DNA of 64,000 bases. Origin: Gemmatimonadales bacterium UBA7835 (GTDB taxonomy: Bacteria > Gemmatimonadota > Gemmatimonadetes > Longimicrobiales > Gaopeijiaceae). The notes under the pieces were generated by a model. That model did not search any database, was not told the DNA's origin, and saw nothing but the letters and a program-made list of their open reading frames with translations. The position numbers and the translations under genes are program-made. Of the stretch, positions 17,876 through 27,267 are shown piece after piece (positions within the stretch are counted from its first letter, which is position 1; every line of letters begins with the position of its first letter). The stretch covers positions 1 through 64,000 of the forward strand of contig DLTN01000027.1 in assembly GCA_002500925.1 (NCBI GenBank), read 5' to 3'.

Positions 17876-18324
17876 GCGGATGCACCACCTTCAAAGGTGC
17901 TGCAAGATTCAGCCCGCAGAATAAGAGTCACCTCGTTACCGCAGTCGTTAAACCAAAGCTCATCTAGCAGCTCGCGCATAAGGAACAGGCCTCTTCCATA
18001 TGAACGCGTGAGATTCTCGGGAAGAGTAGGGTCAGGCACCGAACGTGGGTCAAAGCCCGAGCCCTGATCGCGAACTGTCGCCTGAACATGATCTCGGCCC
18101 ATCACAACCTCTATGACTACGCTCTTCGATGGGTCATGATCGTTACCGTACATCATTGCATTCGTAAGTGCTTCGGTAAGCCCAACCCGGAAGTTTAGGT
18201 TCAATTTCCTGGCTGAGACTTCAGAGGCACTGCACCGGCTCAGGACATAGTCAACCGCACCCGAGATAGAGTGAATGTCAGTAGGAATCTCGAGGACTAG
18301 GTCCCCTCCCGTTAATTCACTCAC
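17872..18324 (-). CDS. RsbW/SpoIIAB-type serine kinase, anti-sigma factor
   Basis: A 150-residue GHKL ATPase-fold protein. The N box is EALTNAMMYGN (Glu51, Asn55), G1 is DQGSGF (86-91) and G2 is GRGLFLM (110-116). Such kinases bind a sigma factor or other target, and phosphorylate the STAS antagonist to stay active. It is encoded between the STAS protein and the PP2C phosphatase, the full set of a partner switch. The start is GTG. Which partner it holds is unknown because no sigma gene is nearby. Confidence 0.9.
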   Translation of the reverse strand: MSELTGGDLVLEIPTDIHSISGAVDYVLSRCSASEVSARKLNLNFRVGLTEALTNAMMYGNDHDPSKSVVIEVVMGRDHVQATVRDQGSGFDPRSVPDPTLPENLTRSYGRGLFLMRELLDELWFNDCGNEVTLILRAESCSTFEGGASA

Positions 18325-18336
18325 GCCAACAACCGC

Positions 18337-18669
18337 TCAAAAACCCTCAAGGGCCTGCTCTCTGTCTTCTGCAATCCTGAATAACGTATCGAGCTTGGTC
18401 AGTTCAAAAAGCGTGCGCAAATCTTCACTCAGGCTCGATAGGCGAAGTTCACCTCCGTGCTCGCGAATCTTCTTCGATAAACTCACAAGGACCCCTAATC
18501 CGGATGAGTCTATGTACGCCGTGTTCGCAAAGTCGATCACGAACGTTTGCTCACCGAGTTCAATCTTTTCGAGTACCTCTTTCTTCAGCTCATTACGGTT
18601 TCCAACGATCAGCTGACCATCCACTTCGATAACAGTGACGTCGTTCACCTTCGACACCTGAAAGCTCAT
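18337..18669 (-). CDS. STAS-domain anti-anti-sigma factor (RsbV/SpoIIAA type)
   Basis: A 110-residue single STAS domain. The phosphorylation motif is DSSGLG with Ser55/Ser56, preceded by the beta strand TFVIDFANTAYI. In the family the unphosphorylated protein captures the RsbW-type kinase and frees the bound target. It is the first gene of the STAS-kinase-phosphatase set, 12 bases before the kinase. AGGAG about 11 bases upstream of the ATG serves as ribosome-binding site. Two copies of an 11-bp repeat lie upstream (18739-18806). Confidence 0.92.
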   Translation of the reverse strand: MSFQVSKVNDVTVIEVDGQLIVGNRNELKKEVLEKIELGEQTFVIDFANTAYIDSSGLGVLVSLSKKIREHGGELRLSSLSEDLRTLFELTKLDTLFRIAEDREQALEGF

Positions 18670-18738
18670 AGGTTCGGCGCTCCTAACAGTTCCTGTGTCC
18701 GTTACGCGCAGCGAGTCTCTCTCCGGCGTTCGGATCGA

Positions 18739-18806
18739 CAGTCAAATGATAAAAAGGGACGGATTCGAAGGGCAACGGGGACACGCGACTCGTAGCAGTC
18801 AAATGA
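18739..18806. repeat. Pair of 11-bp direct repeats upstream of the partner-switch genes
   Basis: CAGTCAAATGA occurs at 18739-18749 and at 18796-18806, 57 bases apart, in the 196-base gap between coaD and the STAS gene. Read on the minus strand each copy contains TTGACT, a -35-like hexamer, but neither has a good -10 box at the right distance. They could be binding sites for a regulator of the operon. Confidence 0.45.
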
Positions 18807-18865
18807 GCTGGTCTGCAGTAGTAAGCTGTGACCAAAAATCAATTAAAAACCCTTCAAACTCAGGC

Positions 18866-19366
18866 TTACTCCCGAAACTTCGCGGTCAACCGATCGAGAA
18901 CCGGCGTCGACACGAAGGCTGACACATCACCTCCCAACGCTGCCACTTGCCGGACCAGCGATGACGAGATGAAGGAGTTGCTCACCTCCGGAACAAGAAA
19001 GAGTGTCTCCAAAGCGGAATTGAGTTCCTGATTCATCTGCGCCATCTGAAGTTCGTATTCGAAATCAGAAACTGCCCGAAGCCCGCGAATAACCAAGTGC
19101 GCGCCCTTATCTCTAGCCAGATCAACTAGTAAACCGGTGAAGGACATCACTTCGATCTGCGATTCCCCTTCGAAAACCGCTCGGATCAAATCCACACGAT
19201 CTTGGACCTCGAATAGCCCCTCCTTCATATGGGTACTGGTCTGTGCCACCGCCACTATTACTCGGTCAGCCACCCGCAAGGCTCGTCGGGCGATATCTTC
19301 GTGCCCACGTGTGATGGGATCAAATGACCCCGGATATAGAGCTACGACGGGATTAGGACGATTCAT
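18866..19366 (-). CDS. coaD: Phosphopantetheine adenylyltransferase
   Basis: A 166-residue nucleotidyltransferase that joins 4'-phosphopantetheine to ATP to form dephospho-CoA, the penultimate step of CoA synthesis. The phosphate-binding segment GSFDPITRGH is at 13-22, and the C-terminal SNSFISSSLVR matches the ISS(T/S)xVR motif. Length is normal for the family. It follows rsmD by nine bases, the common rsmD-coaD arrangement. Confidence 0.97.
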   Translation of the reverse strand: MNRPNPVVALYPGSFDPITRGHEDIARRALRVADRVIVAVAQTSTHMKEGLFEVQDRVDLIRAVFEGESQIEVMSFTGLLVDLARDKGAHLVIRGLRAVSDFEYELQMAQMNQELNSALETLFLVPEVSNSFISSSLVRQVAALGGDVSAFVSTPVLDRLTAKFRE

Positions 19367-19375
19367 GGATCCGAT

Positions 19376-19900
19376 TCACGAGCAGGTAGTCAGTGTAGTC
19401 AGTGCAGTGTCACCATAGCGACGAGTCTTCGCACCTTCTGGTAGCGACAGTAATTCACGGACAGGATGCTCTAACCAGAGTTCCTTCGCAAACGGTCTTC
19501 CTTCAAATCTTTTGACTAAAGCTGAAGCATCTCCCCCTTCGTAGGGAGGATCCGCAAGCGCGATATCAAATAATCCTTCGAAACGTTGGAGATATCGGAA
19601 GACGTCATCGCACACTATCTCTGTGTCTTTTTGGGCACCGAGCAGTTTCACGTTATGCCGGATAACGTTTACCGAACTTCGAGCCCTATCCACGAAGATC
19701 ACAGATTCGGCCCCTCGAGATAGCGACTCTAGACCAAGTGCTCCAGAGCCAGCGAACAGGTCCACAACCGTGGCACCCGACACTGATCCTCCCAAAGCAG
19801 ACATCCAAGCTTCACGCACACGATCGGTCGTTGGGCGTACATCTCGCCCTCTTGGAGAGCGGAGCTGGCGACGTTTCCACCTTCCGGAGATGATCCTCAC
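19376..19900 (-). CDS. rsmD: 16S rRNA (guanine-966-N2)-methyltransferase
   Basis: A 174-residue SAM-dependent methyltransferase that modifies G966 in 16S rRNA. The N-terminal MRIISGRWKRRQL, RPTTDRVREAWM, the SAM motif VVDLFAGSGALGLE and the catalytic ADPPY are all present. The start is a GTG that overlaps the recJ stop by four bases. coaD follows after nine bases. Confidence 0.95.
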   Translation of the reverse strand: MRIISGRWKRRQLRSPRGRDVRPTTDRVREAWMSALGGSVSGATVVDLFAGSGALGLESLSRGAESVIFVDRARSSVNVIRHNVKLLGAQKDTEIVCDDVFRYLQRFEGLFDIALADPPYEGGDASALVKRFEGRPFAKELWLEHPVRELLSLPEGAKTRRYGDTALTTLTTCS

Positions 19901-21648
19901 GAGGTGGGCCTGAGATCGGAAAGCAGCGCCTGGACCCTAACCTTTCCTTGCCACTCATTGCGCTCTAGACGAAATAGTACATCCCACTTGCCCGAGCTTA
20001 AAGAGTCTAAGTCGAAGCGATCTGCAAGACCGAATCCAATGGCATCAAGCCGTGTCCGTGATGTCGTCAATTCAGCCTTCAGATGATTCTCACCAACAAT
20101 GCGAGATGCGCGAACACCCACACCGTGAACGCGGAAGACAGGCGTGGGATTTCCGATTCCATGGGGACCCAAGTAAGACAACCAATGGACCAGCTCCAGG
20201 TCGACATCTTCAAGCTTGATGTCGAGGTCTGGACTCAGGACAGGCTGGAGTGAGTGGTGCGTCAATCTTGAACGAGCAGCTTCATTGAAGGCGAGACGGA
20301 AAGCTTCGAGTTCCCCAGCCGGAATCTCGATCCCCGCAGCCTGCTGGTGGCCTCCGAAACGGGTTAAATGTTTCGAGCACTCTGCGATCGCGTCATAGAG
20401 GTTAAACCCGGATATAGACCGAGCGCTTCCCCTCCCTTTGTCACCTTCTACTGCTACCACCACGACCGGACGGTGTATACGCTCGACTACCCTCGACGCC
20501 ACGATGCCAACTACCCCCGGATGCCATCCTCGCTGAGCTAATACCACACCGAAATCCTTATTTGGATCGAAGCTAACCGCAAGATCTTCAAGAGCCTGAT
20601 CTAGCGTCCGCTGGTCTTCGTCACGTCGGTCGCAATTCGCTTGGTCGAGTACTGTCGCGAGCTGATGAGCTTCAACGCTGTCGTCGCTCAATAGAAGTGT
20701 TAGAGCGTCAGAAGCCGCACCGATCCGTCCGACCGCGTTGATACGAGGAGCTATCTGATATCCGATTCGTCCTGCTGTGACTTTGCCCGGGGACACTCCT
20801 GCGACTCCCAGTAAAGCTCGAAGACCCACGCTTTTCGTGTTAGAGAGTCGCTTCAGTCCGAAGGCTACCAGAATGCGGTTCTCCCCAGAAAGCGGCACCA
20901 AGTCTGCGACCGACGCGAGTGCCACCAGGTCAAGCATATCGTAGAGACCGACGAGGTCCACACCCAGCTCTCGTCCAACCAATTCCCCTAATCGGAAAGC
21001 CACCGCGGTTCCACATAACCCTTTGTCAGGATATTCGCAGTCGGGTCTCTGCGGGTTCACTACCGCGAAAGCACCCGGCAGATCTCCTCCTACGGTATGA
21101 TGGTCGGTAACGATCACGTCTATTCCGACGCCTCTAGCTTCCGCAATCGTCTCATGAGCCATGGTTCCACAATCCACTGTTATCAGAAGCGTGGCTCCTA
21201 CGGCACGAGCCTCCGCCAAACCATTCTCAGAAAAGTCATATCCGTCACGGACGCGATGCGGAACGAAAGGTGTCACGGACCCACCGAGTGACTTAACCCA
21301 CTGAGTCAGTAGCGCTGTAGCGCAGATCCCATCCACATCATAGTCACCGTGAATGAAAATTTTCTCATCATCCTGGATCGCCTGCGTAATCCGATTGGCT
21401 GCGATCAAGCCGTCAGCGAGGAGGATCGGATCTGAAAGCTGTTCCATCTTAGGGCGAAGAAACCGCTTCGCTTCGTCTACCTCGGACCTTCCCCGGATAG
21501 AGAGGAGAGCGCACACCGGTTCAGGAAGCCTCAGCGCCTCTAAGAGTTCACGGACTTTCCCGGGCTCAGAGGTGGGAGGGGGCTCCCACTTTGGAGCAGG
21601 TGGCCGGAGGAGGCGGGGCTCAGCCCGACCTGAACCGGCAGGACTCAA
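19897..21648 (-). CDS. recJ: Single-stranded-DNA-specific exonuclease RecJ
   Basis: A 583-residue 5'-3' single-strand exonuclease of the DHH superfamily, used in recombination and repair. Motif I is HGDYDVDGICA (100-110), the DHH motif is at 182-184, and the DHHA1 motif appears as SGFNLYDAI and FGGHQQAAGIEI. The OB-like C-terminal part is present, so the protein looks complete. The start is TTG, overlapping the stop of the upstream zinc-ribbon gene by four bases. The N-terminal 25 residues are proline-rich and the exact start is less certain. Confidence 0.95.
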   Translation of the reverse strand: MSPAGSGRAEPRLLRPPAPKWEPPPTSEPGKVRELLEALRLPEPVCALLSIRGRSEVDEAKRFLRPKMEQLSDPILLADGLIAANRITQAIQDDEKIFIHGDYDVDGICATALLTQWVKSLGGSVTPFVPHRVRDGYDFSENGLAEARAVGATLLITVDCGTMAHETIAEARGVGIDVIVTDHHTVGGDLPGAFAVVNPQRPDCEYPDKGLCGTAVAFRLGELVGRELGVDLVGLYDMLDLVALASVADLVPLSGENRILVAFGLKRLSNTKSVGLRALLGVAGVSPGKVTAGRIGYQIAPRINAVGRIGAASDALTLLLSDDSVEAHQLATVLDQANCDRRDEDQRTLDQALEDLAVSFDPNKDFGVVLAQRGWHPGVVGIVASRVVERIHRPVVVVAVEGDKGRGSARSISGFNLYDAIAECSKHLTRFGGHQQAAGIEIPAGELEAFRLAFNEAARSRLTHHSLQPVLSPDLDIKLEDVDLELVHWLSYLGPHGIGNPTPVFRVHGVGVRASRIVGENHLKAELTTSRTRLDAIGFGLADRFDLDSLSSGKWDVLFRLERNEWQGKVRVQALLSDLRPTS

Positions 21649-22508
21649 CCCTCTTCGTCGCCTCCGTCAACACCCGAAGCTTCTTCTTCAATGTCATCCG
21701 TGACCTCCTCAGATGACAGCTCTTCGTTGGCGTCGACTTCTGACTCTTCGTTAGTAATCACTTCATCGTCTGCGGGCCCCTCAGTCGACTCCTCCACGGG
21801 CTCTGCCGCCGCCAAAATCACGCCACACGCTTCGCACCTAATCAACCTATCCCCGTGACGGATCACGTTTTGAAGCTGCAACGGAACCACACTGAAACAG
21901 TTAGCGCACGCACCGTCGGCCGTTAGTTCGGCTATAGCGCGGCGACGCCCACCTCCTCGGATCGCTTCGTAAATTCTAAGCTCGCCGGGGTCCATAGCTG
22001 CAGTGAAACTCTCTCTCTCTTTCTCAAGACGGGAAAGTTCGGAGCGGACCTCTTCCCGCTCGGCTAACAGCGCCTCTTTCTTCGGCTCAACGATATCGGA
22101 TGCCTCCTTGTAAGCTTCCTCGAGCTCTGTCACACGCTCTTCACCCTTGCGAACCTGATCTATGAGTGTCAGGGCTTCGGTCTCATCGTTTTCTAGTGCT
22201 CGCTTCACCATCTCAAGTTCTGTCGTGACCGCCGACTCTTCTCTGAGATTTCGAACTGAGCCAATTCGCTCTTCGAGCTTCTTCACTCGCTCTCGACGTT
22301 CATCGGACGAGGTTTCGAGTCTTCGAGACTCGAGTTTCATCTCCTTCAACCTAGTTCTGCTGGTCCCAAGTTCACTCTCTAGCATGAGAGCTGGCTCTTC
22401 GATTTCCTCGAAGAGCGGGTCGAAGGTTCCAATGCGATCGCGGGCGTCGTTGATGCTCCCGTCGAGCTTCTGAAGTTCCTTTAGTCCGGTCCGCCTTTGC
22501 TGCGTCAT
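21645..22508 (-). CDS. Coiled-coil protein with C4 zinc ribbon and acidic tail
   Basis: A 287-residue protein of the coiled-coil plus C4-type zinc-ribbon family (CT398-like), of unknown molecular role. Residues about 5-175 form two long antiparallel coiled-coil arms rich in Glu, Arg and Leu. The ribbon has Cys201, Cys204, Cys225 and Cys228. The last 55 residues (233-287) contain 24 Asp/Glu and no Lys or Arg, an unusually acidic extension. It overlaps recJ and dnaG by four bases each, so it is translated with the replication and repair genes. Confidence 0.88.
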   Translation of the reverse strand: MTQQRRTGLKELQKLDGSINDARDRIGTFDPLFEEIEEPALMLESELGTSRTRLKEMKLESRRLETSSDERRERVKKLEERIGSVRNLREESAVTTELEMVKRALENDETEALTLIDQVRKGEERVTELEEAYKEASDIVEPKKEALLAEREEVRSELSRLEKERESFTAAMDPGELRIYEAIRGGGRRRAIAELTADGACANCFSVVPLQLQNVIRHGDRLIRCEACGVILAAAEPVEESTEGPADDEVITNEESEVDANEELSSEEVTDDIEEEASGVDGGDEEG

Positions 22509-24325
22509 GTCTTCGCTTCGTTCAGGTTTTTGTCGTCGGGGCTTCGGCGTGCAGCCGAAACCCAGTAATTCTCATCCAACTCTCGAATCTCGGCGGCGAG
22601 GTGTGACTTCTCGATCACGAGTTCGAGCTTCTCCTTCTCGCTCCTGCTCCTCTCGATTTTTGCCTGGAGGTGCTTCGCACGCCTATGTAATGCCGCTACC
22701 CGAATCCGCTTGACCGCTTTCGAAAAGATCTCATTCCCGTGCGCCAGTTCCTCTGGATCAACGAGTATCTCACGAAACCTCTGGGCCGCAACGGAATCCA
22801 TTGACGGCAATGGAACTCGCGCCTCCGGGTCATCAAGAAGTGCCTGAAAGATGGCCCGGTGGTACGGATCTTCAAAGTCCTCGGACGAAATGACTTCCGC
22901 AGCTCTTTCTACCCATTCAATTCCTCGGACCATCACCTTAAGGAGATGGCGCTCAGCCCCGCCCTTGAGACTTGGTGCGTGTCCAACCCGCGATGACTCG
23001 TCAGGACGTGATCCCAGACTCCTGCTTGTCGGTCGCGGGACTTTCTTCATGTCCTCAAGCAGCGTCCCCGGCTGAACTCCAGTAGCCTTAGAAACTCGGT
23101 CCACGTAGAGATCCCGAAGTGTCGGATCGATCACCGCGCGCAGAGTAGGTAGGAGACGGTCTACAGCCGAACGCCTGCGATCAATTGATGAGAAATAGCT
23201 CTTGTCTCCTAGGATCTGGAGCTTTCTATCCATCACGTCCATCGAATCTTTAAGGAGCGCACTAAGGCCATCTGGACCATGAGCGCGGACGTATGTGTCC
23301 GGGTCTTCTCCCTCGGGAAAGGTCACCACGGATGGATGAACACCGGATTCGAGCAGTACGTCGCCTGCCTTGAACGTAGCCTTGAGCCCCGCTCGATCAG
23401 AATCGTAAAGCAAAAGCACCCGTTTTGTGTAGCGTGAAAGAAGCTGAGCTTGCTCTGGCGTAAGTGCCGTACCAAGAGGCGCAACAACATTCTCAAAACC
23501 CACAGCTGCTATCGAGACCGCATCCATATACCCTTCGACAATAAGTGCTTGTCCGTCACGGCGTATCGGGTTCTTAGCTCGTGACAAACCGTACAAGTTA
23601 CGACCCTTGTGGTAGATGGGCGTCTCAGGAGAATTGATGTATTTCGGCCCGTCGCCAGAAGTGGTCTCCAGGATCCGTCCTCCGAAAGCGACTACCCGCC
23701 CACTTACACCCTTGATGGGAAACATCACTCGGCCACGAAACCCATCATAAGGCTCCTTACTCCGCTCAGACTGCTTCAAGAGTCCTAGCTCAAGCATTAA
23801 CTGTTCTTCGAGACCATGCTTGACCGCAGCCTCACGAAACGCGCGCCATTCATCCGGGGCGTACCCGAGTTCGAAGCGCTCAGCAACTTCAGCATCAATT
23901 CCTCGACTCTCTAGGTAGGTTCGCGCATCTTGACCGACCCGTTCATCCAGAAGTTGATTTCTGAACCAATTCTGTGCGAAAGCAGTGATCTCGTAATAGG
24001 GGCGATTAGGATCTTCCTCCGGCTTTCGGCCACTGACCTCTTGAATTTCGATACCCGACCGCGCCGCCACATACTTTACGGCCTCTACGAAGTCCATCCC
24101 CTGTCGTTCCATAAGGAAATCAAACACGCTGCCTGCTTTCCCACATCCGAAGCACTTGTAGAAGCCCTTGTGAGGCACCACGTAGAAACTGGGTGTCTTT
24201 TCGTCGTGAAATGGGCAGTTTGCTTTGAATTCCCGGCCCGCTTTCTTGAGCGACACAGACTCACCAATGATCTCTACAATATCGGCCCGGTCGCGTACCT
24301 CATCTATAATATGGTCAGGAATCAT
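22505..24325 (-). CDS. dnaG: DNA primase
   Basis: A 606-residue bacterial primase that makes RNA primers at the replication fork. The CHC2 zinc finger has Cys37, His40, Cys58 and Cys61. The catalytic core includes FGGRILE, the TOPRIM signature LIVEGYMDAVS and the metal motif LYDSDRAG. A C-terminal helical region (about 440-600) would contact the DnaB helicase. Length is normal. The ATG overlaps the mutS2 stop by four bases and the zinc-ribbon gene overlaps its own stop. No rpoD lies next to it, unlike the classical macromolecular-synthesis operon. Confidence 0.97.
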   Translation of the reverse strand: MIPDHIIDEVRDRADIVEIIGESVSLKKAGREFKANCPFHDEKTPSFYVVPHKGFYKCFGCGKAGSVFDFLMERQGMDFVEAVKYVAARSGIEIQEVSGRKPEEDPNRPYYEITAFAQNWFRNQLLDERVGQDARTYLESRGIDAEVAERFELGYAPDEWRAFREAAVKHGLEEQLMLELGLLKQSERSKEPYDGFRGRVMFPIKGVSGRVVAFGGRILETTSGDGPKYINSPETPIYHKGRNLYGLSRAKNPIRRDGQALIVEGYMDAVSIAAVGFENVVAPLGTALTPEQAQLLSRYTKRVLLLYDSDRAGLKATFKAGDVLLESGVHPSVVTFPEGEDPDTYVRAHGPDGLSALLKDSMDVMDRKLQILGDKSYFSSIDRRRSAVDRLLPTLRAVIDPTLRDLYVDRVSKATGVQPGTLLEDMKKVPRPTSRSLGSRPDESSRVGHAPSLKGGAERHLLKVMVRGIEWVERAAEVISSEDFEDPYHRAIFQALLDDPEARVPLPSMDSVAAQRFREILVDPEELAHGNEIFSKAVKRIRVAALHRRAKHLQAKIERSRSEKEKLELVIEKSHLAAEIRELDENYWVSAARRSPDDKNLNEAKT

Positions 24326-26736
24326 TGTCCTTCCCGGAAGGTCGCTATCGTCACGCCCGCGCCTCCATCACCTGGGCCACCCATGCGGAATTTCTGAACT
24401 CGGGTGTCTACCTCAAGAAGCTCGCTAACCCTCTTCCGGAGCGCACCTGTACCCATCCCATGAATGATACGAAGGTGGGACAGATCATTGAGGATTGCAT
24501 CGTCCAGGGCCCGCTGAAGCTCAAGACCCATCTCATCGACCCTCAGGCCACGGAGGTCTACCTCCAGTCTCCCATGAGATGCTTCTGGCTTCCTCCAAGC
24601 CCCCACCCTCTTCGCCGCTGGTTCATCTATGAAGTCAATTGGCTCGACCTCCTTATCCGGCAACTCAAAGCGCATAGCTCCTACCTCTACGAGAAGCCGG
24701 TCACCTCGACGCTCCACAACTCGGCCATTTGCCCCCGTCGCATGAATACGAACACGAGCCCCCTCCTCAGCTCCGAGCGCTTCTGGCTCGTTTTTTTCAT
24801 GAATCACTCCGGACTGATCATGATCAGTCCGCTTGCCTGTTACTCGACTTGCCAACTCCTTATGACTTGATGCAGATCTCTCGACTTTCTGTCTCGCAGT
24901 TCTAGAAGCTTGTTCTATGTCGCTTCCTCCTTTGACCACAGCTCTAAGTTCGGCGATTACAGATTCCACTTCGGCACGCGCATCCATAAGAAATTGGCGC
25001 GCGTCGGCTCGAGCCCGCCCTTCGGCGGTGCGCTCCGACTCCAATAAAGTCTGTTCTCTGAACTCGACATCCACTCGAAGACGGTCAGTCCGACGTCGTT
25101 CTTCCCCTAGCTCAAGTAACAACCTATCGACCTCTTCCTCCTGTTCCTCGACCCTCTCAAGAACATCCTCCAACTTCGCCTCGCCACTATCTCGGTAGGA
25201 CTCCGCCCTATCAAGGATTTGAGCGGGAAAACCCAGATTTCGCGCAATAGCCAAACCGTAGCTTCGACCTGGGCGTCCTTTCACGAGACGGTAGGTGGGC
25301 TCCATACGCTCCGTATCGAAATGCATGGAAGCATTTACGATATGACTTCCCTCGGTGTCGAGACGCTTGAGTTCCCCTAGGTGAGATGAAATGATAGTGG
25401 TAACGCCACGGTTGACGAGTTCTTCGAGGACAGCGCGAGACAATGCCGCCCCCTCTCCCGGATCAGTGCCCGTCCCCATCTCGTCAATAAGCACAAGCGA
25501 TCGATCACTCGCAACGGAAACAAGGCTACGGAGATTTTCTAGATGGGCGGAAAACGTAGAAAGATTGCGTGCTATCGACTGCTCATCTCCTATATCCGCA
25601 AAAAAAGATTCGAAAACAGGCAGGCATGTACCGGGCCCAACAGGCGGAACAACCCCTGATTGTGCTAGAACCGTGATGAGACCCGTGGCCTTGAGAAAGA
25701 CACTCTTACCACCAGTATTAGGACCCGATACGACAAGGCAGCGCTCTTGATTCTCAAGGGTGAGGTCGTAGGGAATGACAGCACCCTCCTTCGATTCGAC
25801 AAGGAGAGGGTGGCGCGCATCCCGGAGTGAAAGCGTCCCTGGTGCCAGACCGTTAATGCGCGGAGGCGTGGCATCCCAAAACACAGCTGTTTGAGCACGC
25901 GCGTATAACGCATCAAAGTCCACTAAGGCTTCAAAGAGGCCCTCGAGTTCTTTCTGATGGGGAACGAGGAGATCGGTAAGCATCCGGAGAATTCGTCTGA
26001 TCTCGCGCGCTTCTTCACGCTCGAGATCCCGGAGATGATTGGTTGCCTTGATCGCTATTGGCGGCTCAACGTAGAGTGTGGCTCCGGTTTGGGATTCATC
26101 ATGTACGATACCACCGACTTTACCTTTACCTTCTCTCCTAAGGGGTATGACAAAGCGGCCATCTCTGATGGTGACGGATGCGTCCGGAACAACGAAACGG
26201 TCGGGCAATGAAGACAAAAGAGATTCCAACCTCTTTACGATACGGCTCCTCGAACCCTTCAGGCGCCGCCGAATCCGATCTAGATCGTCAGAAGCCGTCG
26301 AAAGCACCCCTCCCTCATCGTCGAAAGAGCGCTCGATTACCTGAAGTACCTCTCTATCGTCGATGATCTGATCACGGATCATCGCTAGCGATGAGATATC
26401 TTCCGCTACGCTGTCTAGATGTCGTGCAAGCCCAATCCCGGTCTTGAGGATAACCCCCACCCGGAATAAATCGATCGGTTCGAGCACGACGCCAGGCGTA
26501 CCAAGTTGCGTCAGTACCTCCTCGAGATCAGGGATCGGTCCTGGCGTCCATTGTGGTGAAGCGTCTACCACTCTCATGGAGGAAGCGACACGCTCCAGCT
26601 CGAGCACAATCTCATCGACGTCGTAGCTCGGCCGGAGCGCGAGTATCTGGCGGCGGCCAGCGTCACTCGTCGCTCGCGCGGCGATACGTTCTAAAACACG
26701 CTCGAACTCAAGTACCCCGAGCGCATGCTCAATCAT
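24322..26736 (-). CDS. mutS2: Endonuclease MutS2
   Basis: An 804-residue MutS2. A MutS-type core and clamp (about 1-300) precede the ABC-type ATPase with Walker A GPNTGGKS and Walker B LVLIDEMGTGTDP. A long coiled coil follows, then a KOW-like segment and a C-terminal Smr nuclease domain with VDLRGLRVDEM and IIHGMGTGALR. Family members act on branched DNA and suppress recombination, and in some species rescue collided ribosomes. The protein looks complete and overlaps dnaG by four bases. yqeY lies 10 bases upstream. Confidence 0.96.
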   Translation of the reverse strand: MIEHALGVLEFERVLERIAARATSDAGRRQILALRPSYDVDEIVLELERVASSMRVVDASPQWTPGPIPDLEEVLTQLGTPGVVLEPIDLFRVGVILKTGIGLARHLDSVAEDISSLAMIRDQIIDDREVLQVIERSFDDEGGVLSTASDDLDRIRRRLKGSRSRIVKRLESLLSSLPDRFVVPDASVTIRDGRFVIPLRREGKGKVGGIVHDESQTGATLYVEPPIAIKATNHLRDLEREEAREIRRILRMLTDLLVPHQKELEGLFEALVDFDALYARAQTAVFWDATPPRINGLAPGTLSLRDARHPLLVESKEGAVIPYDLTLENQERCLVVSGPNTGGKSVFLKATGLITVLAQSGVVPPVGPGTCLPVFESFFADIGDEQSIARNLSTFSAHLENLRSLVSVASDRSLVLIDEMGTGTDPGEGAALSRAVLEELVNRGVTTIISSHLGELKRLDTEGSHIVNASMHFDTERMEPTYRLVKGRPGRSYGLAIARNLGFPAQILDRAESYRDSGEAKLEDVLERVEEQEEEVDRLLLELGEERRRTDRLRVDVEFREQTLLESERTAEGRARADARQFLMDARAEVESVIAELRAVVKGGSDIEQASRTARQKVERSASSHKELASRVTGKRTDHDQSGVIHEKNEPEALGAEEGARVRIHATGANGRVVERRGDRLLVEVGAMRFELPDKEVEPIDFIDEPAAKRVGAWRKPEASHGRLEVDLRGLRVDEMGLELQRALDDAILNDLSHLRIIHGMGTGALRKRVSELLEVDTRVQKFRMGGPGDGGAGVTIATFREGQ

Positions 26737-26746
26737 AGGCCAGACA

Positions 26747-27187
26747 TCAGGAGCCTAGCTCCTCCCTGACAATGCGGTTGGCTTCCTTACCCTCGAATCG
26801 TCCTCGAATGAGTGGGATGACCTGACCCATCAGGGGTCCTAACTGATCGACTCCCGACTCGATGATCTTCCTCACGATAGCGCGAACTTCATCCTCACTG
26901 AGACCTTCCGGTAGGTAGTCCGCCAATACTCTTTCCTGCGCATCCTCCTGATCCGCCAGCTCGCCCCTTCCAGCGTCTCTCATCTGCTCCGAAGCGTCGC
27001 GGCGTTGTTTTATGCCCTTGCTAACTACCTGCACCACGCCTTCATCGTCTAGCTCAACACGGGATTCGATCTCCTTGTTCTTGATCTCTGCCAACAGCGT
27101 CGACAGAACAAGAGTCCGGAGTTTATCACGACCCTTTCTTGCTTTATTTAGATCGGTCTGGATTTGGTCTCTTAGTGAGCTGGACAC
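26747..27187 (-). CDS. yqeY: GatB/YqeY domain-containing protein
   Basis: A 146-residue YqeY-type protein related to the C-terminal tRNA-binding part of GatB. Typical blocks are RDKLRTLVLSTLLAEIKNKEIE, VVSKGIKQRRDASEQ, LADYLPEGLSEDEV and MGQVIPLIRGRFEGKEANRIV. The precise function is unknown; a link to tRNA or amidotransferases is inferred from the family. The start is GTG with AGGTGA just upstream. rpsU, often found next to yqeY, is not present here. Confidence 0.92.
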   Translation of the reverse strand: MSSSLRDQIQTDLNKARKGRDKLRTLVLSTLLAEIKNKEIESRVELDDEGVVQVVSKGIKQRRDASEQMRDAGRGELADQEDAQERVLADYLPEGLSEDEVRAIVRKIIESGVDQLGPLMGQVIPLIRGRFEGKEANRIVREELGS

Positions 27188-27267
27188 GCTTCACCTGCCA
27201 TGGGGGCTTCGGTTCTCGTTCGGGAGACGCAGAAGGTATCTATGTGTCGCTACGGCATCAACGCAGA

